Below, piece by piece: positions 23,431-34,800 of a DNA stretch of 64,000 nucleotides. The translations under genes were made by a program, and so were the position numbers. A model generated the notes under the pieces. The model was not told the DNA's origin. It saw only the letters and a list, made by a program, of their open reading frames with translations, and ran no database searches. Origin of the DNA: Folioceros fuciformis (lineage: Eukaryota; Anthocerotophyta; Anthocerotopsida; Anthocerotales). The stretch is from positions 99,554 to 163,553 of the forward strand of contig JBNGIO010006348.1 of the NCBI GenBank assembly GCA_049999805.1, written 5' to 3'. Position 1 is the stretch's first letter. The number at the start of each line of letters is the position of its first letter.

Positions 23431-25988
23431 CTACAGCTGAGGACTTCCCCTGCCACAAGTCAGGGACACTCTCTTTCCTTCGAGCCGAAATTGCGAACTC
23501 CGCTCGATCTGAATGCACAGCAGCACCAAGGCCATGGCACAGTATGAGCGTTTGAGATCGGAAGCAGCCAGCAGAATGTGAAAGGCAGTGCACACTACCT
23601 TGTTCCTTAATTCGGAGTCAGGAGGTAGACCAGTTGCTTCAGTAACACGCTTTTGCAGCCTCTTCAAGCTCATAGTCTGTTCAGGGGCCTGTGCACATGG
23701 CGAACGCCAGTCTGAGTTTGCCATCTCACAAATGAATAAGATGCAGAAAGACACTGTAGCTCCAAAGACATGTACCTCTTTCAAAATTCTCTTGCATACT
23801 TTTTTCCACTTCAACGGTTTTCCGGCTGTTTCAGAAACCACAACGTCATTCATTTCATCATGTTTCCTCTTTCCTGTTGATGCCGTTGCCTCTTTCACAT
23901 CCTGGTCCTCACTGCCCCTTCCAGCATCCACCTCAACCTCATCGTTAAATGTAGTCTTCTTTCCCTTAAACCGAGCTCCTCCAACTTTGAGGGTACGGTC
24001 CCCAATACCAAGTCCTCGCTTGCCAGTCGTGGCCTTGTCCTGCGATGTAGGATTTCTTAGAGCCAATTCCCACAACCTGGACAACTACAAGAAAGGCAAG
24101 TCCACCAACCAAAGATAATGTCACAGCGCATCGTCTCTTTACAAGGAATGCAAATAATCCACCTGCACAAGCTTGTACAGGTTCTCTTGGTCCTGCTCGC
24201 GGAAAGATGTTCTTTCACTGCCATTCTCCCCTGCTCTTGTCTGAGGCCGCTCAGATCCAAGTTCACCAGCCCGTACAAAGCCGAATTTGTTTCCCCACCA
24301 ATCTTGTGGAAGTGGTACCACCGTCACGGGAGCACTGGCTACTTCTGCTTCGGCCTTCACCACCTCCATGAACCCAATCCTGTCCATCTTTTCCTGCTTC
24401 ACTGAAGCTTGGGGCAAAGTACCGAAATTCTGCTGCCTGGGGAGTTCCTGTTTCACAAGCCTATCAACTACCGCGAGGACTTGTTTCACAGGTTTCAGGT
24501 CCAATTCTTCTTTAACCGGTTTCAGGTCCAATTCTTCTTTGACAGGTTTCAGGTCCAATTCTTCTTTGACAGGTCTCAGGTCCAATTCTTCTTTGACTGG
24601 TTTCAACCCCATTGTTGCTTCGTTTTCAACAGATTGTCTGGACTTGATTTCCCTCCTGATGAGTGCTGCCCAATGAAATCCACGACCAAGTGTCAAGTTC
24701 CAAGGTCAGCGCAAACCTCTTGCTGCTAGATGTCTAGATCTCCACTACTTTGACGAAAATGGATTTTATAAAAGCTCCATCTTCAACGATGCCAAACAGA
24801 TAGTCCTACATGCATATCTAACTTCTACTAGCAAGCATACTTCAAAGAACATAGATAGAACTACAAGGTGCACCAGCCAGCACAGGGGTGCATCCAGACC
24901 ACTCTGCAAGCAGAAACAGCTGCCACCGAGTTCATCTTCACACAAAAGATCCTTACTCTGCCGAGGTTTCTCGCTTTGAACAGCAGATATCCCCTACACA
25001 AATCATCAACTGAAAACATTAATTGACAGCAGTAAGTGTAAGATGTGACACAAACACGATTGCATACTCACCAGTATAGCTTGTAAATCTTTTGCAGGGT
25101 AGGATTTGACATCTTTACACGCTTCCCTCCTCTTGTACCTAAAGAACCTTGGTTATCTAAAATCACAGTATGATCACCACACTAACTGTTGGCTACTCCA
25201 CACGGGAGCGTAGGTCAGCAAAACCAACCTGCCCTGGGGCCGAGTTAACTTTTTCTCCCCCACTGTCGGTGCATTGGCCTCACTGATCTCTTCCAGGCCA
25301 CCTGCCTGATCTGACCGAATAGTTTGTACAGACAGTACAGAGTATGAAAACTAGGAACCTTTCAGCCCCAGCAACGCTGGAAATTCCTATCTGCCGCACA
25401 AAAACCAGGTGCTAGTCTCCAAACGAAAATTCAGAACTTACCTTCATTTGAGTCCGAAGAAGCCACTTGCTGCCACAATAAAAAAATAATACATACATAC
25501 GAGCGATCAGAACGCAATGGAACACATTCAGCTGATCAGCAATGTCCTTCAACCCAAAACAGCCACTTGTACCACTTTCAAGTTCTTCAGAAGGTTATCA
25601 AAATTGATGATGCTCAAGGACCAGTCCTTGCTAGCTTCCAACCCCAGGCCTGTAAACAGAAACAGAGCTTGGACATGTCATCCCAACGCGACCGCAAACC
25701 CACTAACCGAAAACACACTGATATTATAAGAGTTGCATATGCACCGGAGCAGTCATTCTTCTTCTTCACCCTCAGATGCTCCTTAATGCCCTGTCCGTCT
25801 TTCCCTAATCCTGTCCCTTCCTGCCAACCCTGCACAGCCACAGTAGCAAAGGGATCGGTACACGGAATACCACACATCTAGCCCCATCCTCGACGCAATC
25901 CGTTGACTCCAAGTACCATTTGCTGCATTAATTTGAAGGCCTTGGAGGCCTTCGGTAGTCCTTGGTACATCACCGGGCCCTCCCTCAT
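23431..25988 (-). CDS. G-patch protein, GPATCH4-like, nucleolar type
   Basis: Eleven exons in phase, 453 aa: 25988-25917, 25829-25745, 25649-25573, 25469-25442, 25301-25229, 25138-25072, 24993-24957, 24665-24163, 24039-23776, 23676-23599 and 23508-23431. The G-patch spans the first two exons (KLMQQM, then GWQEGTGLGKDGQGI). Next come the conserved INFDNLLKNLKV, TRPQGRYKRRE and PAKDLQAIL segments, a DWWGNKFGF motif, and ENLYKLVQ joined to DKATTGKRGLGI. The end is basic (KWKKVCKR) with FRLEGKRVSL. G-patch proteins usually activate DEAH-box helicases. The GPATCH4 type works in the nucleolus on ribosome or snoRNA maturation in animals, and I infer the same setting here. Exon 8 adds four tandem copies of a nine-residue unit containing VKEE. 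It is tail-to-tail with root-cap gene 1 and head-to-head with the small gene at 26339. Confidence 0.85.
24491..24598. repeat. Four copies of a 27-base in-frame coding repeat
   Basis: Each unit encodes a nine-residue block such as LKPVKEELD in the G-patch gene on the minus strand. VKEE fits the SUMO-attachment consensus (hydrophobic-K-x-E). Confidence 0.9.
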
Positions 25989-26338
25989 CTTCTCGCCAGC
26001 TCCGGCAGCACAGTCGAGCTTCCAAATCGAATTCTAGCGTTTGCAGCAGCTCATCAAGGCCTACCTCGCCTCACCAAGGGCAAAATGCCCACCACCGTGA
26101 CGACTTTCCTAGCCGCCGGATTATTCCCATGGCCTCCGAGTTTTCTTCGCTACATATATGTAGCCGTTTCAGTCTAGGGGGTTGAAATGTTTTGCACCCT
26201 AGTTTAGCTAAATACGTACAGCACGTATGTACATGTTCCGGAATTGGAACGTGTTAAGAAAACGCTTGTGAGCCCTCGATCGACCCGAAGCCCTAAGTTG
26301 CGAGCGAACGATCCGGTTTGGGTAGCGATCTCTAACGA

Positions 26339-26761
26339 ATGTCTGTGGAGATGGCGATCAGGAGCCAACGGCAGCCGAGCTTGGCGCCCGCCTCCAAGGC
26401 ATGTTTTGGTCGGGGCCAGGATGCGAACAAGGCGACAGTGGCAAGAATCACGCGATGTGAGGCAGCTGAGTATGTGGCAAAATACGTACAGATACGGAAG
26501 CTTTGTGCACAGCGACTTCGGGTGAAATACTTCTCTGAGCAGACTCCCGAGGATCAGCGGTACTATGAAAGTGAGGTGCAAATCGGAGACGTTTTAGTGA
26601 AGGAAAGCAGCGAGGAGCCTTTGGAGGAATTCACTAGAGCACGGGGGCCGTTGGAGGAGGAGGAGGAGATGCAGATGAATTCCTCGCGCATGAGGTCGGC
26701 GCCTGACCTGGAAATGCCTCGCTCCATGAACAGGCTGAAGAGTCAGGCTCGGAAGAAGTAA
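26339..26761 (+). CDS. Small basic/acidic protein of unknown function
   Basis: A single open frame of 140 codons starting at an ATG. The middle is a probable helix (CEAAEYVAKYVQIRKLC), followed by YFSEQTPEDQRYYESEV, an acidic run (PLEEEEEMQ) and a basic tail ending SQARKK. No known domain is recognised. The ATG lies about 350 bases from the divergent G-patch start, so the two may share a promoter. The coherent composition makes it a likely gene, but upstream exons cannot be excluded. Confidence 0.5.
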   Translation: MSVEMAIRSQRQPSLAPASKACFGRGQDANKATVARITRCEAAEYVAKYVQIRKLCAQRLRVKYFSEQTPEDQRYYESEVQIGDVLVKESSEEPLEEFTRARGPLEEEEEMQMNSSRMRSAPDLEMPRSMNRLKSQARKK

Positions 26762-27551
26762 GCCTCATCTACCTCATGGATCCATGTGAGGTTCGATTCT
26801 TGGCTCAAGAATTCCGCTGGGATGGGCTGGCCTGGTGCTTGGCGCTCACATCTTGTGTTCCTTCTAAGCCAACAGAAGGATTCTATGAGACAATATGCTG
26901 GTTTCTATGAGGGATTGATTGGGTAAAGCAAGTTGTACTGCAAGACTATCGCGTGGGAGTACTGGCAGGAAGCCGGGGCGACCAGCGTACTGTCTGGCTG
27001 GAGAGGGTGACCGTTCGAGGCGGACAACGTTAAGCGTTAATGCAGTGTTTCGGTGAGACGAGGATCTGTAAGTACTTCGCCCTGACCGCGGAACGGGGAG
27101 GGGCTCGGGGTTGTGTTACGAAGTGGCCGAGTCAGGATTCAGTAAACTGTGTCCAAGCTCACCTCCATCTAAGATAGTAAAGCAGGTTTTCCAAAGCAGC
27201 CAATATTTCTCATATGGCCGACTAGCTGCTGGCTGAACCTAGCCGACGACTACTGCATCGCACGCGGCGCATTGCATTTGGTATTCACCCTGATGGAGGT
27301 AGGTACTTGTGCACATTGTCCCTCAAGGCGTCTTTTGTGCACAGTCCTTGCGCTCGCGTCCCCAAGTATCACTAAATATCTTTTTTAATATCTTTAACCT
27401 CAAAAAGGTTGAAAGGGGAGGTCGTTGGAGCCTTCAAGGGTCCCGGACTTCTTGCCGTGCAAAGAATTGTAGTAGGATTTGCTTGCTTTCTGAGACCGTG
27501 CATTCTGGGACCGTGATTCCATTCCTTGGTTTGATTGGTTCCGTGGTTGAG
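26762..27551. other. Intergenic region
   Basis: About 0.8 kb between two plus-strand genes. It contains the 3' end of the small gene and the likely promoter of the F-box gene. The frame of the next gene is open upstream to 27309, but without an ATG, so that part is treated as 5' untranslated. Confidence 0.5.
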
Positions 27552-29046
27552 ATGTCAGTGGAGGAAGTGAGTAAATTGTGGAGCCTGGGCATCGGGGTGG
27601 TTGACGATTCCCACGTCTGGAGCCGCATGCCAGTCCACATTTTGGAGCGTGAGATCATGCGATGTCTGCCCGCCTCGTACCCCGTGGTGATCAAGCTGTC
27701 CCAGGTGTGCAAGCGATGGCGGTTGCTGCTGCACCAGGAGTACTATTCCAGAATCCTTAGCTTCTCGTCGGTGGCAGACACAGCAGGGCAGGGCTGGTTC
27801 TTGCAGCTGTTTGTGGTGGGGCAGACGACGCAACTGTTCGCCGCCCTTCATCACCCCAAGCTGGACGTGTGGCAGCAGCTGCCCATGGATCGGAGCTTGA
27901 GCGACTCGCTCCTGATGGTGAGGCTGGATTTCGTGAAGGCCGACAAGGGCCTGCTGCTGTTGAAGAAGTCATTCGTGGATTCCGGGGACCGCGGCAAGGT
28001 GCAGGAGGAAGAGTGGGTGGTGATCAAGGGTCCCCGCTGCCTGGACAACCTTCAGGTCCTGGATAAGGTACCGACCCCGGGTGGATATCCTAGTAGGGTA
28101 CCGGACATGGGCTGGAACATCAGCGAGGCCAACATTTTCTTCACGGTGTCCAGGGACGACACGGTCGCGAGGTACAAGATCATCATCCTAGCCGTGGACA
28201 AGGATGTGAACTGGTTCGTGTCCCAGGTGTACGATTCCACAATGAAGGCCTGGCAGGTGGTGAAGATGGCTCGCCTGGATGAGCGCACCTCTCAGAGTTC
28301 CCTCATGTGGAGCCTCTTTTGTGGTGTCTGCTGCCACGGGGTGCTCTACCTTCTCATCTTCCCACCGGACTCGTATGACCGGTACTATGTGGTGGCCTAC
28401 GATATTCACAACAAGAGTGAGTGAGTGAGCTCAATGCAGTTAGGCAGCAGTGTGTGTTCTCAGTTCATGGGTTGAACCTGCCGTTCTTGGTCAGCAGGTG
28501 TAGTGGACATTCCGGTGCCCACAGACGAGATGCCTCTGCAAAATGGGACGTTGCGGATGTCTTTCTGCCATCTTGTGGAGTGCGGGGGCCGGATTCTGCT
28601 GTTGCTTGATTACATCAATGGCTCCAACGATCCGTTCGAGCGATGGCACGATGCTGAGGGGATCGGGATCTGGGAACTGGCCACGGACCTGGTATCAGGT
28701 AAGTAAACCGATTGCCCACCAGCACGCATTCTCTGGAGTATCGATTCCTCCCCTGACATGAGCTTGCACGGTTTTCACAGGAGCCAGGGATCACTGGGTG
28801 AAGCATGACTCTGTCACTAGAGAGCAGATCAAGGCAATGGAATGCCACCGTGAATTTCTGCGGGATGCCACCTTTCTTGGGGTGGGTGGCCACGTCTATG
28901 TGTATTGCTGGAATCATACCATCAACCAAACTAGATCTATTCTTGTTTACCATGTCGGAAACAAGACGTGGAAGTGGCTGTCCCGCCTTCCAAACCTGGG
29001 CTTCCAGTCCCAGATTTCCTTCTGTCACAGTGCAGTTCACCTCTGA
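27552..29046 (+). CDS. F-box protein with kelch-like C-terminus
   Basis: Three exons in phase: 27552-28416, 28498-28698 and 28781-29046, giving 443 aa. The start is the first ATG of the open frame (MSVEEVSKLW). Residues about 35-70 form an F-box (MPVHILEREIMRCL, then LSQVCKRWRLLL). The rest alternates beta-like blocks ending in W-containing turns (KLDVWQQLP, MKAWQVVKM, NKTWKWLSRLP), as in degenerate kelch or F-box-associated domains. It is probably an SCF ubiquitin-ligase receptor. It is not closely similar to the kelch protein at 7958. The first donor lies in a run of GTGA repeats that offers several overlapping donor sites. Confidence 0.8.
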
Positions 29047-30189
29047 ACTCACGAAGGGCCAGCCCATTGATCAGTGTTCACCGACTGGGTGCACAATCTT
29101 CTCAGCCGGAGATGAAACCGCAGGCTTCGAATGCAAATGCACCCCAAAATGTGATGGAGGGCTCAGAAAGGGCTGGAAGTCTCCTTCTTACATCTAAGTT
29201 TTTCACTATTCTATCCGTCTCCCCCACCATTGGGTGGGTGTTTGTTCCGTGGGTTTTTCATATTTGAAAGCTATGGTGGAAAGTGGCCGCCACGGGCACG
29301 CGGACTGCGAGGCAAATTTTGACTGACTGGCCAACGTTCGTACAAGATTCGCCGAATCGGGTCTCGTACTCTAGTTTTGCATCAACCTCGGCAAATCCAC
29401 CATTAGTTAGTCCATCTCTGTCCAACCTCAGTCGATTACAATAGACTTCTTTTATTGAGATAAATTGTCTTTGAAGCAGTAGATTCCGGTTCAACTCCTA
29501 CTCCCCATATGTGGGTTTATAGCATATGCCTATGACGTCAGTGCATTATAATCAATTTTTTTTACTAAGTTAATAGCCTTTCAAGCAATAGATTAGATTT
29601 CAAGCATAGTGACTACAATAGCACCTAAAATATTATGGTATGGAAGGAGAAAGGGTTTACCTTACCATTGGAGTTGTTGAGGCAGCCTCTCCTACCAATG
29701 TTTGACGTCTTATGTATAGCATTAGCCAATGCCTACCAACATTCGTCGTCCTATATATAGCATTATCCAACACCTACCAACGTTCGTCGTCCTATATATC
29801 GCATTATCCAATGCCTACCAACGTTCGTCATCCTATATATTGCATTAGCCAACCCTCGTTGTAGAGCAATGGAAACCCTCTATCAAAAGAATGCTACAAT
29901 ATACTCCCAATCTGCAACTTACATTGCTTGCTTACAAATTTCAACTTTCCTACACAACAAAGGCTGAATGAAACCAACTGGGCTTGTTTAGAAAACTACA
30001 AGTCCCATGGCTTATGTAATAAAAGTAAGGCTTGTATACAAGTATGTATTTTGATAAATATTAAAGAATGAAAGATTATTTAAAGTATTTATAACTACAA
30101 ATATAAATAACATCTTTCCAATCATCTTGTTGAACCACTCCTCAGGACGAGGTATGGAATCCATGAATAATATTTATTTATCAATACCT
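29047..30189. other. Intergenic region entering an AT-rich block
   Basis: From about 29450 the sequence turns AT-rich and stays so to about 34100. It contains the 41-base tandem repeat listed separately. No gene is supported. Confidence 0.6.
29691..29853. repeat. Four copies of a 41-base tandem repeat
   Basis: Units begin CCTACCAA(C/T)(A/G)TTCGTC and contain CTATATAT followed by GCATTA. The last unit is one base shorter. Each copy carries a TATA-like core. Confidence 0.9.
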
Positions 30190-30633
30190 TCATCTTCCAA
30201 AAAATCCAAAAATTGAAAACCGCAAATAACAATCCTTCGAACTATAATAAGCTTCTGCACTAAACTGACATTCACGTTGAATCAAGTCGCTCAATTGCCT
30301 AATACATTCCTTGCATTCGGCTGCAGAAGTCATAGACTGCAGGTTCGGATTGCACTGAGTATAACCCCAAAACGTTTCTGGAGGCGGCACCACATTAAGA
30401 AAGGTAGATTGTGGTGCTGGATACTGATTACTTGCACCGTCCACCAAGTTGTTCAAAGCAAGCTTGACATAAGGAGCTCTAGGATCAAGTAGCTTAAACT
30501 TTGTGCCACACCAGTGAGCAACATGGGTAGTATTTGGTACTGCTCCCGCATTAATTATCATCAAACAAACAACACTAGACCAAATCAACACATCTTTGCA
30601 AACTCTCATTCTCCTTTTGTCAATCTCACTCAT
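30190..30633 (-). CDS. Secreted Gnk2/DUF26-domain protein
   Basis: A single exon of 147 codons starting at an ATG. Residues 11-31 form a signal peptide (VCKDVLIWSSVVCLMIINAG). The rest matches a single Gnk2-homologous (DUF26, salt-stress/antifungal) domain: WCGTKF near the start, TQCNPNL, the C-x2-C pair in ECKECIRQL, then REC and a final DCYLRF. Such proteins are secreted and, in seed plants, include the ginkgo antifungal Gnk2 and the ectodomains of cysteine-rich receptor kinases. Here there is no transmembrane segment or kinase. The C-terminus ends soon after the domain. It sits alone in AT-rich DNA. Confidence 0.75.
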   Translation of the reverse strand: MSEIDKRRMRVCKDVLIWSSVVCLMIINAGAVPNTTHVAHWCGTKFKLLDPRAPYVKLALNNLVDGASNQYPAPQSTFLNVVPPPETFWGYTQCNPNLQSMTSAAECKECIRQLSDLIQRECQFSAEAYYSSKDCYLRFSIFGFFGR

Positions 30634-31865
30634 ATTGAGAGACCCAACTTTCTTAATCTGAAATCAAATCATCTTACACATGCACAATAAAAAGCGGTTT
30701 CCAGTGCTGAGCTAAAAATCTTCAAGCAACTGCAACTTATTATAGTATCCAGCACGAGACCCAAAGCATAGCTTGGGTTGGAAGTTATTCTGTGAGTATA
30801 ACATGAACAAGACTCCTTATTCTTTGTGTAATATATTTGCACATTAATTGATTCTTATTCACCATGTACTCAAGAAGGATCTACTTTGAGCAAAAAAATA
30901 GCAAGCTCAACCCACAAAGTTGACGATGTCTAAAATACAGCTTTCATAAGGAACTGTAGAGACCATGAGTTGACTAGCATGCTTCCTAGCTATCCTTGGA
31001 TATGTGGCATGTAGAATAGACAAAATCTAATTTACATATATTTTTATATAAGATATATGATATTATCTTTAATTTTAATTAAAATATTTCTAGTTGAATA
31101 AGAAATACCTTGGTAGTTAAAAATTTAGTCTTACTTACCAAGTCATTATGGATTTCTACTTATTAAAAATATATTAAAATAGAATAATTATCATTTAACC
31201 GTAAGCTAAAACCAATATAAAAACCGTCATGTCATGCGATGAACATGATTTCAAAATGCATGCCATGAGGATGAAAATAAGATAGAAGACTTGAAGAATT
31301 TTTACTTCTCATCATTGCAAATTTCATCATCCAATTTGTAAAATGTTCTTCACGTGGAAGTTTTTCACCATGCAAAAAGTGATCTTAAATATAATGAGAA
31401 ATAGATTTTTTCATAAGCAATAAAAATACAAGAGGAAATGAAGACTTGAACATAATTAATCTACTTGAAGAAGGATGAACTATAATTTGACAAGAATTGC
31501 TCTTATTTGAAGAAGGATGAACTATAATTTAACAAGATTAGCTCCTACTTGAAGAAGGATGAACTACAATTCACATTAAGTTGTGGCTGCTTAAAGAATC
31601 ATGAACTAAAATCTGAACAAAATAGCTCTTATATCTAGTACGTTAATGAGAATTTAAAGTTATGGTTCTCTTAGAAAGTTGCAAGCTACTTAAAACTATA
31701 TCAAATCAACATATGCTAAATGTGAAGATATTTGTACTAAAGTCTTTTTTTCTTTCTTTCTTCAAAAATATTCCCATTTGTTTTAATGGATGGAAACTTT
31801 TCATGAAGACATAGACTATTTTGGAGATTATTAATAGTTTTTTTGTTAATATTGGATTAGGGAAG
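30634..31865. other. AT-rich intergenic region
   Basis: Low-GC sequence with stop codons in all frames and one tandem repeat (31463-31631). It should include the promoters of the divergent Gnk2 and PI3K-like genes. No transposon signature is seen. Confidence 0.6.
31463..31631. repeat. Four degenerate copies of a ~42-base tandem repeat
   Basis: Units begin (A)CTTGAAGAAGGATGAACTA. The first two are nearly identical, the third diverges in its second half and the fourth is more decayed. Confidence 0.85.
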
Positions 31866-34800
31866 ATGAAATCCTACGGAAATAGTTCGCTTGACTTCAA
31901 ACATGCTGGATTATCATCTATCGGAGAACCTGTAGCAGACACCACTGATAATACCGATACTGACATAAGTGAAAGCCTTTCTGACCAGAGCTTGAGGTGA
32001 TTGTTATACTTAATGCAATTCGGTAAACAAGATGGGCTAGCTTCTCAGCCAAATGGAATACCTGACATATCTATCCATGTGCAATTGCAGACTTGAAAAG
32101 AATGTTGGAGAGGAGTTTCATGATGGTGTACATTGTCGATGCTTCTCATCTTCTGGAACAAATAGCATTTTGGTGACACTTAGAGGTCACAAACATGCAT
32201 GAGTTCTGACATTGATACAAAGGTTAATAGTTAGGTATGAAATCCAACGACTAATTAATGTTGTTGATTAAACAATATAGGATCGGACCTTGTCACCACC
32301 ATAAGAGACCATTTGTTTCACATTTTGGACCAAAACCCAAGTTATTCATCCTTTGATTACACTCTCAAACTGGTACACCTTACCCTACTTCTGCCAATCT
32401 TTACAATCAAGAATTGTATGGAGATATGAGAAGGAGTTCTCTATTGTTGTAGGGTGGAGTTGCATTATATTTGGACACTCGGTTGGGCACTAGGAAAATC
32501 TTGTCTGATTATAAGTAAGGTAGCTAGCGATCTATTCCAAATTCATGGGTTTCTGGGTTCCTAATCAAAGTTTTATGAAAAGTACTATACATTGTGGCAA
32601 GCTTGAATGGTCAATGCACACTTGTCTTACAAACTTCTCTCCAGTTGCAGCTTTAAAGGACCTGAACATTGTCTGATCTAGGTATATCCAAAGATGTATC
32701 ACAGAGAAGAAAACTATTGTTCTTAGGTTGCTTGCAAATAACACCAAAGTTGTTGCTCAATCCAAAAGAATAGAGCCCCCTTATCAAAAGAAAGTGAGTG
32801 CCATGTCTCCAAAACCAACAAAGTGTATCTAATCCATGTACTTGTTTATCCCTACAATGCTTAGTAAACAGCATGGTGTGATTTTCTAAACCTAATTCAC
32901 ATCTATCAATGATGACAGGATGTAGCTTCACATGTGGTTAACAAAATTCCTCAGGTAGCTAAGTCAGCTCCTAGCTTAAATGATATAGAATCTTGTAGTC
33001 CTTCAGTTGAGTAATTATTTCCTTGTGTGTGTGTTGTGTGTTTCTCAGAGTTATTCAACACATTTTCGTAGACTATATTTGCATGTAACCATAAACCAGT
33101 GTAGCATAAGACATGAGTATTTTTCCAACATCAATGAAGATCCTTTTTATTTCAATGTTGTTGTTACATTGTATCCTTCACATTTAGTTGAACTCTTGTC
33201 TTGGGATTAGTCTATGTTTGAACATAATGATGTCTTAGAAGTTTTGTTAACCAATCTAGACTTCATGGTGCTGAGCATTTATGCCCGTATTACTCCCAAG
33301 CAACGTCCTTTATCTTGGGTTGCGAGAACTTATGTTGGTGTGAATTGCTCACATTTCCAATACTTCTCTTTGATATACCACAGGTTCTCATTTGACAGTA
33401 TGATATGTTTAGTGAATTTCCTGGAGATGTGATAACATTCTAGCTCATGAGCAAATCATCTTCTTGCTTAACATATTTTGTGATGGAAATCCTAGGTGGT
33501 GGGGTTGAATTTTGCTCTTTATTCGGGCCAGGTGAAAGGTGGTGATAGGGTTGATGCTACTCTTTTTGGTTGGGCCAATTTTCACTTCCTAGATGAGTCT
33601 GGAGTTATAGAGGATAGAAGAAAGTTTATGAGATTGTGGAACACAAAGCCAATATTTTCTCCCGGTAAGACTCTTATGTTTCAAGCTGTTACGTGTCCTG
33701 TTTTGTGGACATTGAGGTTGGAATACTAACATTGGGTTAATGCTAGACACCTAATAATTCTATGATGCAGGCACTGTGATGGAGAATACTTCTGAGTACT
33801 TTTCAGGCATCTTGGATGTTGAACTTGATCAAGTGTTTGATCACTCCATATTGAATAAAATGAGAAGAAGAGTGATTCAGGAGATGGAGGACTTTGATCC
33901 AAGTATATGATTTTTTTTTGTTGTTGAATATGGGATTTGATGAAACTGAGCAAAGAGTGTTTGAGTAAGTGTTTGTTGATATGATAGGTTCCACGGATGA
34001 ATTTGTTCCATCTAGGAAGGAGATGGCCAAAATAGAGAAGCTGCTGAAGAATTATGGTAGATATGATTTAATTGATATGACTTTGTGCAACGAGGTCTGA
34101 GACATTTTCTTCTGAACCTTGACCTGGATTTTCGGATGTCCAGATCCTGTGCACACTAAGATCACAGACGAACATAAGCATCTGTTATGGAGATATCGAA
34201 CTGCTATAAAAGTGATGGCTGATGCTTTGCCTCTATTTCTACAGTCAGTCCGGTGGGACAAAAACTCTCAAGTCGCAGAGGTTCACAGGCATGTCGATTT
34301 GAATGCGTCTAGCCTCACAAGTTCATGCTTGAGAACCTCACGTATGTATGGATTGTGGTTGTCCTCGCCTATAAAAATTCCAATGTTGTGATTTTATTGC
34401 ACCAATCCTCAAAAGGATCATGCAGGCTATTACCTGGTTGGGAGCGCATGCATCCCTTTCAGGCTTTGCAGGTACTGTTGGTGCTCTGTTTCAAGTTCTC
34501 TTTTCATCGAGGTCGTCGAAAGATACGCTTCTTCAAACAATTATTTGACGTGAGCAGCTCTTGCATCCGCGGGTTGGAGATGTCTTCGTTAGAGACTATG
34601 GTGTGCAGCTCTTGGACTCACTCTCTGATGAGGAGGTGCTGTTAATTTTGCTGCAGCTGGTTCAGGTATTGTAGGCTGTTCCTTCGATTACTGGTACTTG
34701 ATCATTTCAGAATAGCAAGCTGTGGCAGAGTATTAACTTCTGAACCATCCTGTGCAGGCATTGCAGTACGAGCCCTTTCAAATGTCGGGACTGTTAAGCT

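Noticed and set aside
32919-33012. Longer form of PI3K-like exon 6 reading on to SCSPSV
   Set aside because: It needs a second, less favoured acceptor for the next exon; the shorter exon ending at 32954 uses standard CAG sites.
33268-33432. Extension of the PI3K-like C2 exon through SIYARITPKQRPLSWVA
   Set aside because: It would duplicate the element supplied by the next exon (FALYSGQVKGG ... FGWANFHF). Ending the exon at 33267 gives a better single C2 domain, though the alternative cannot be fully excluded.
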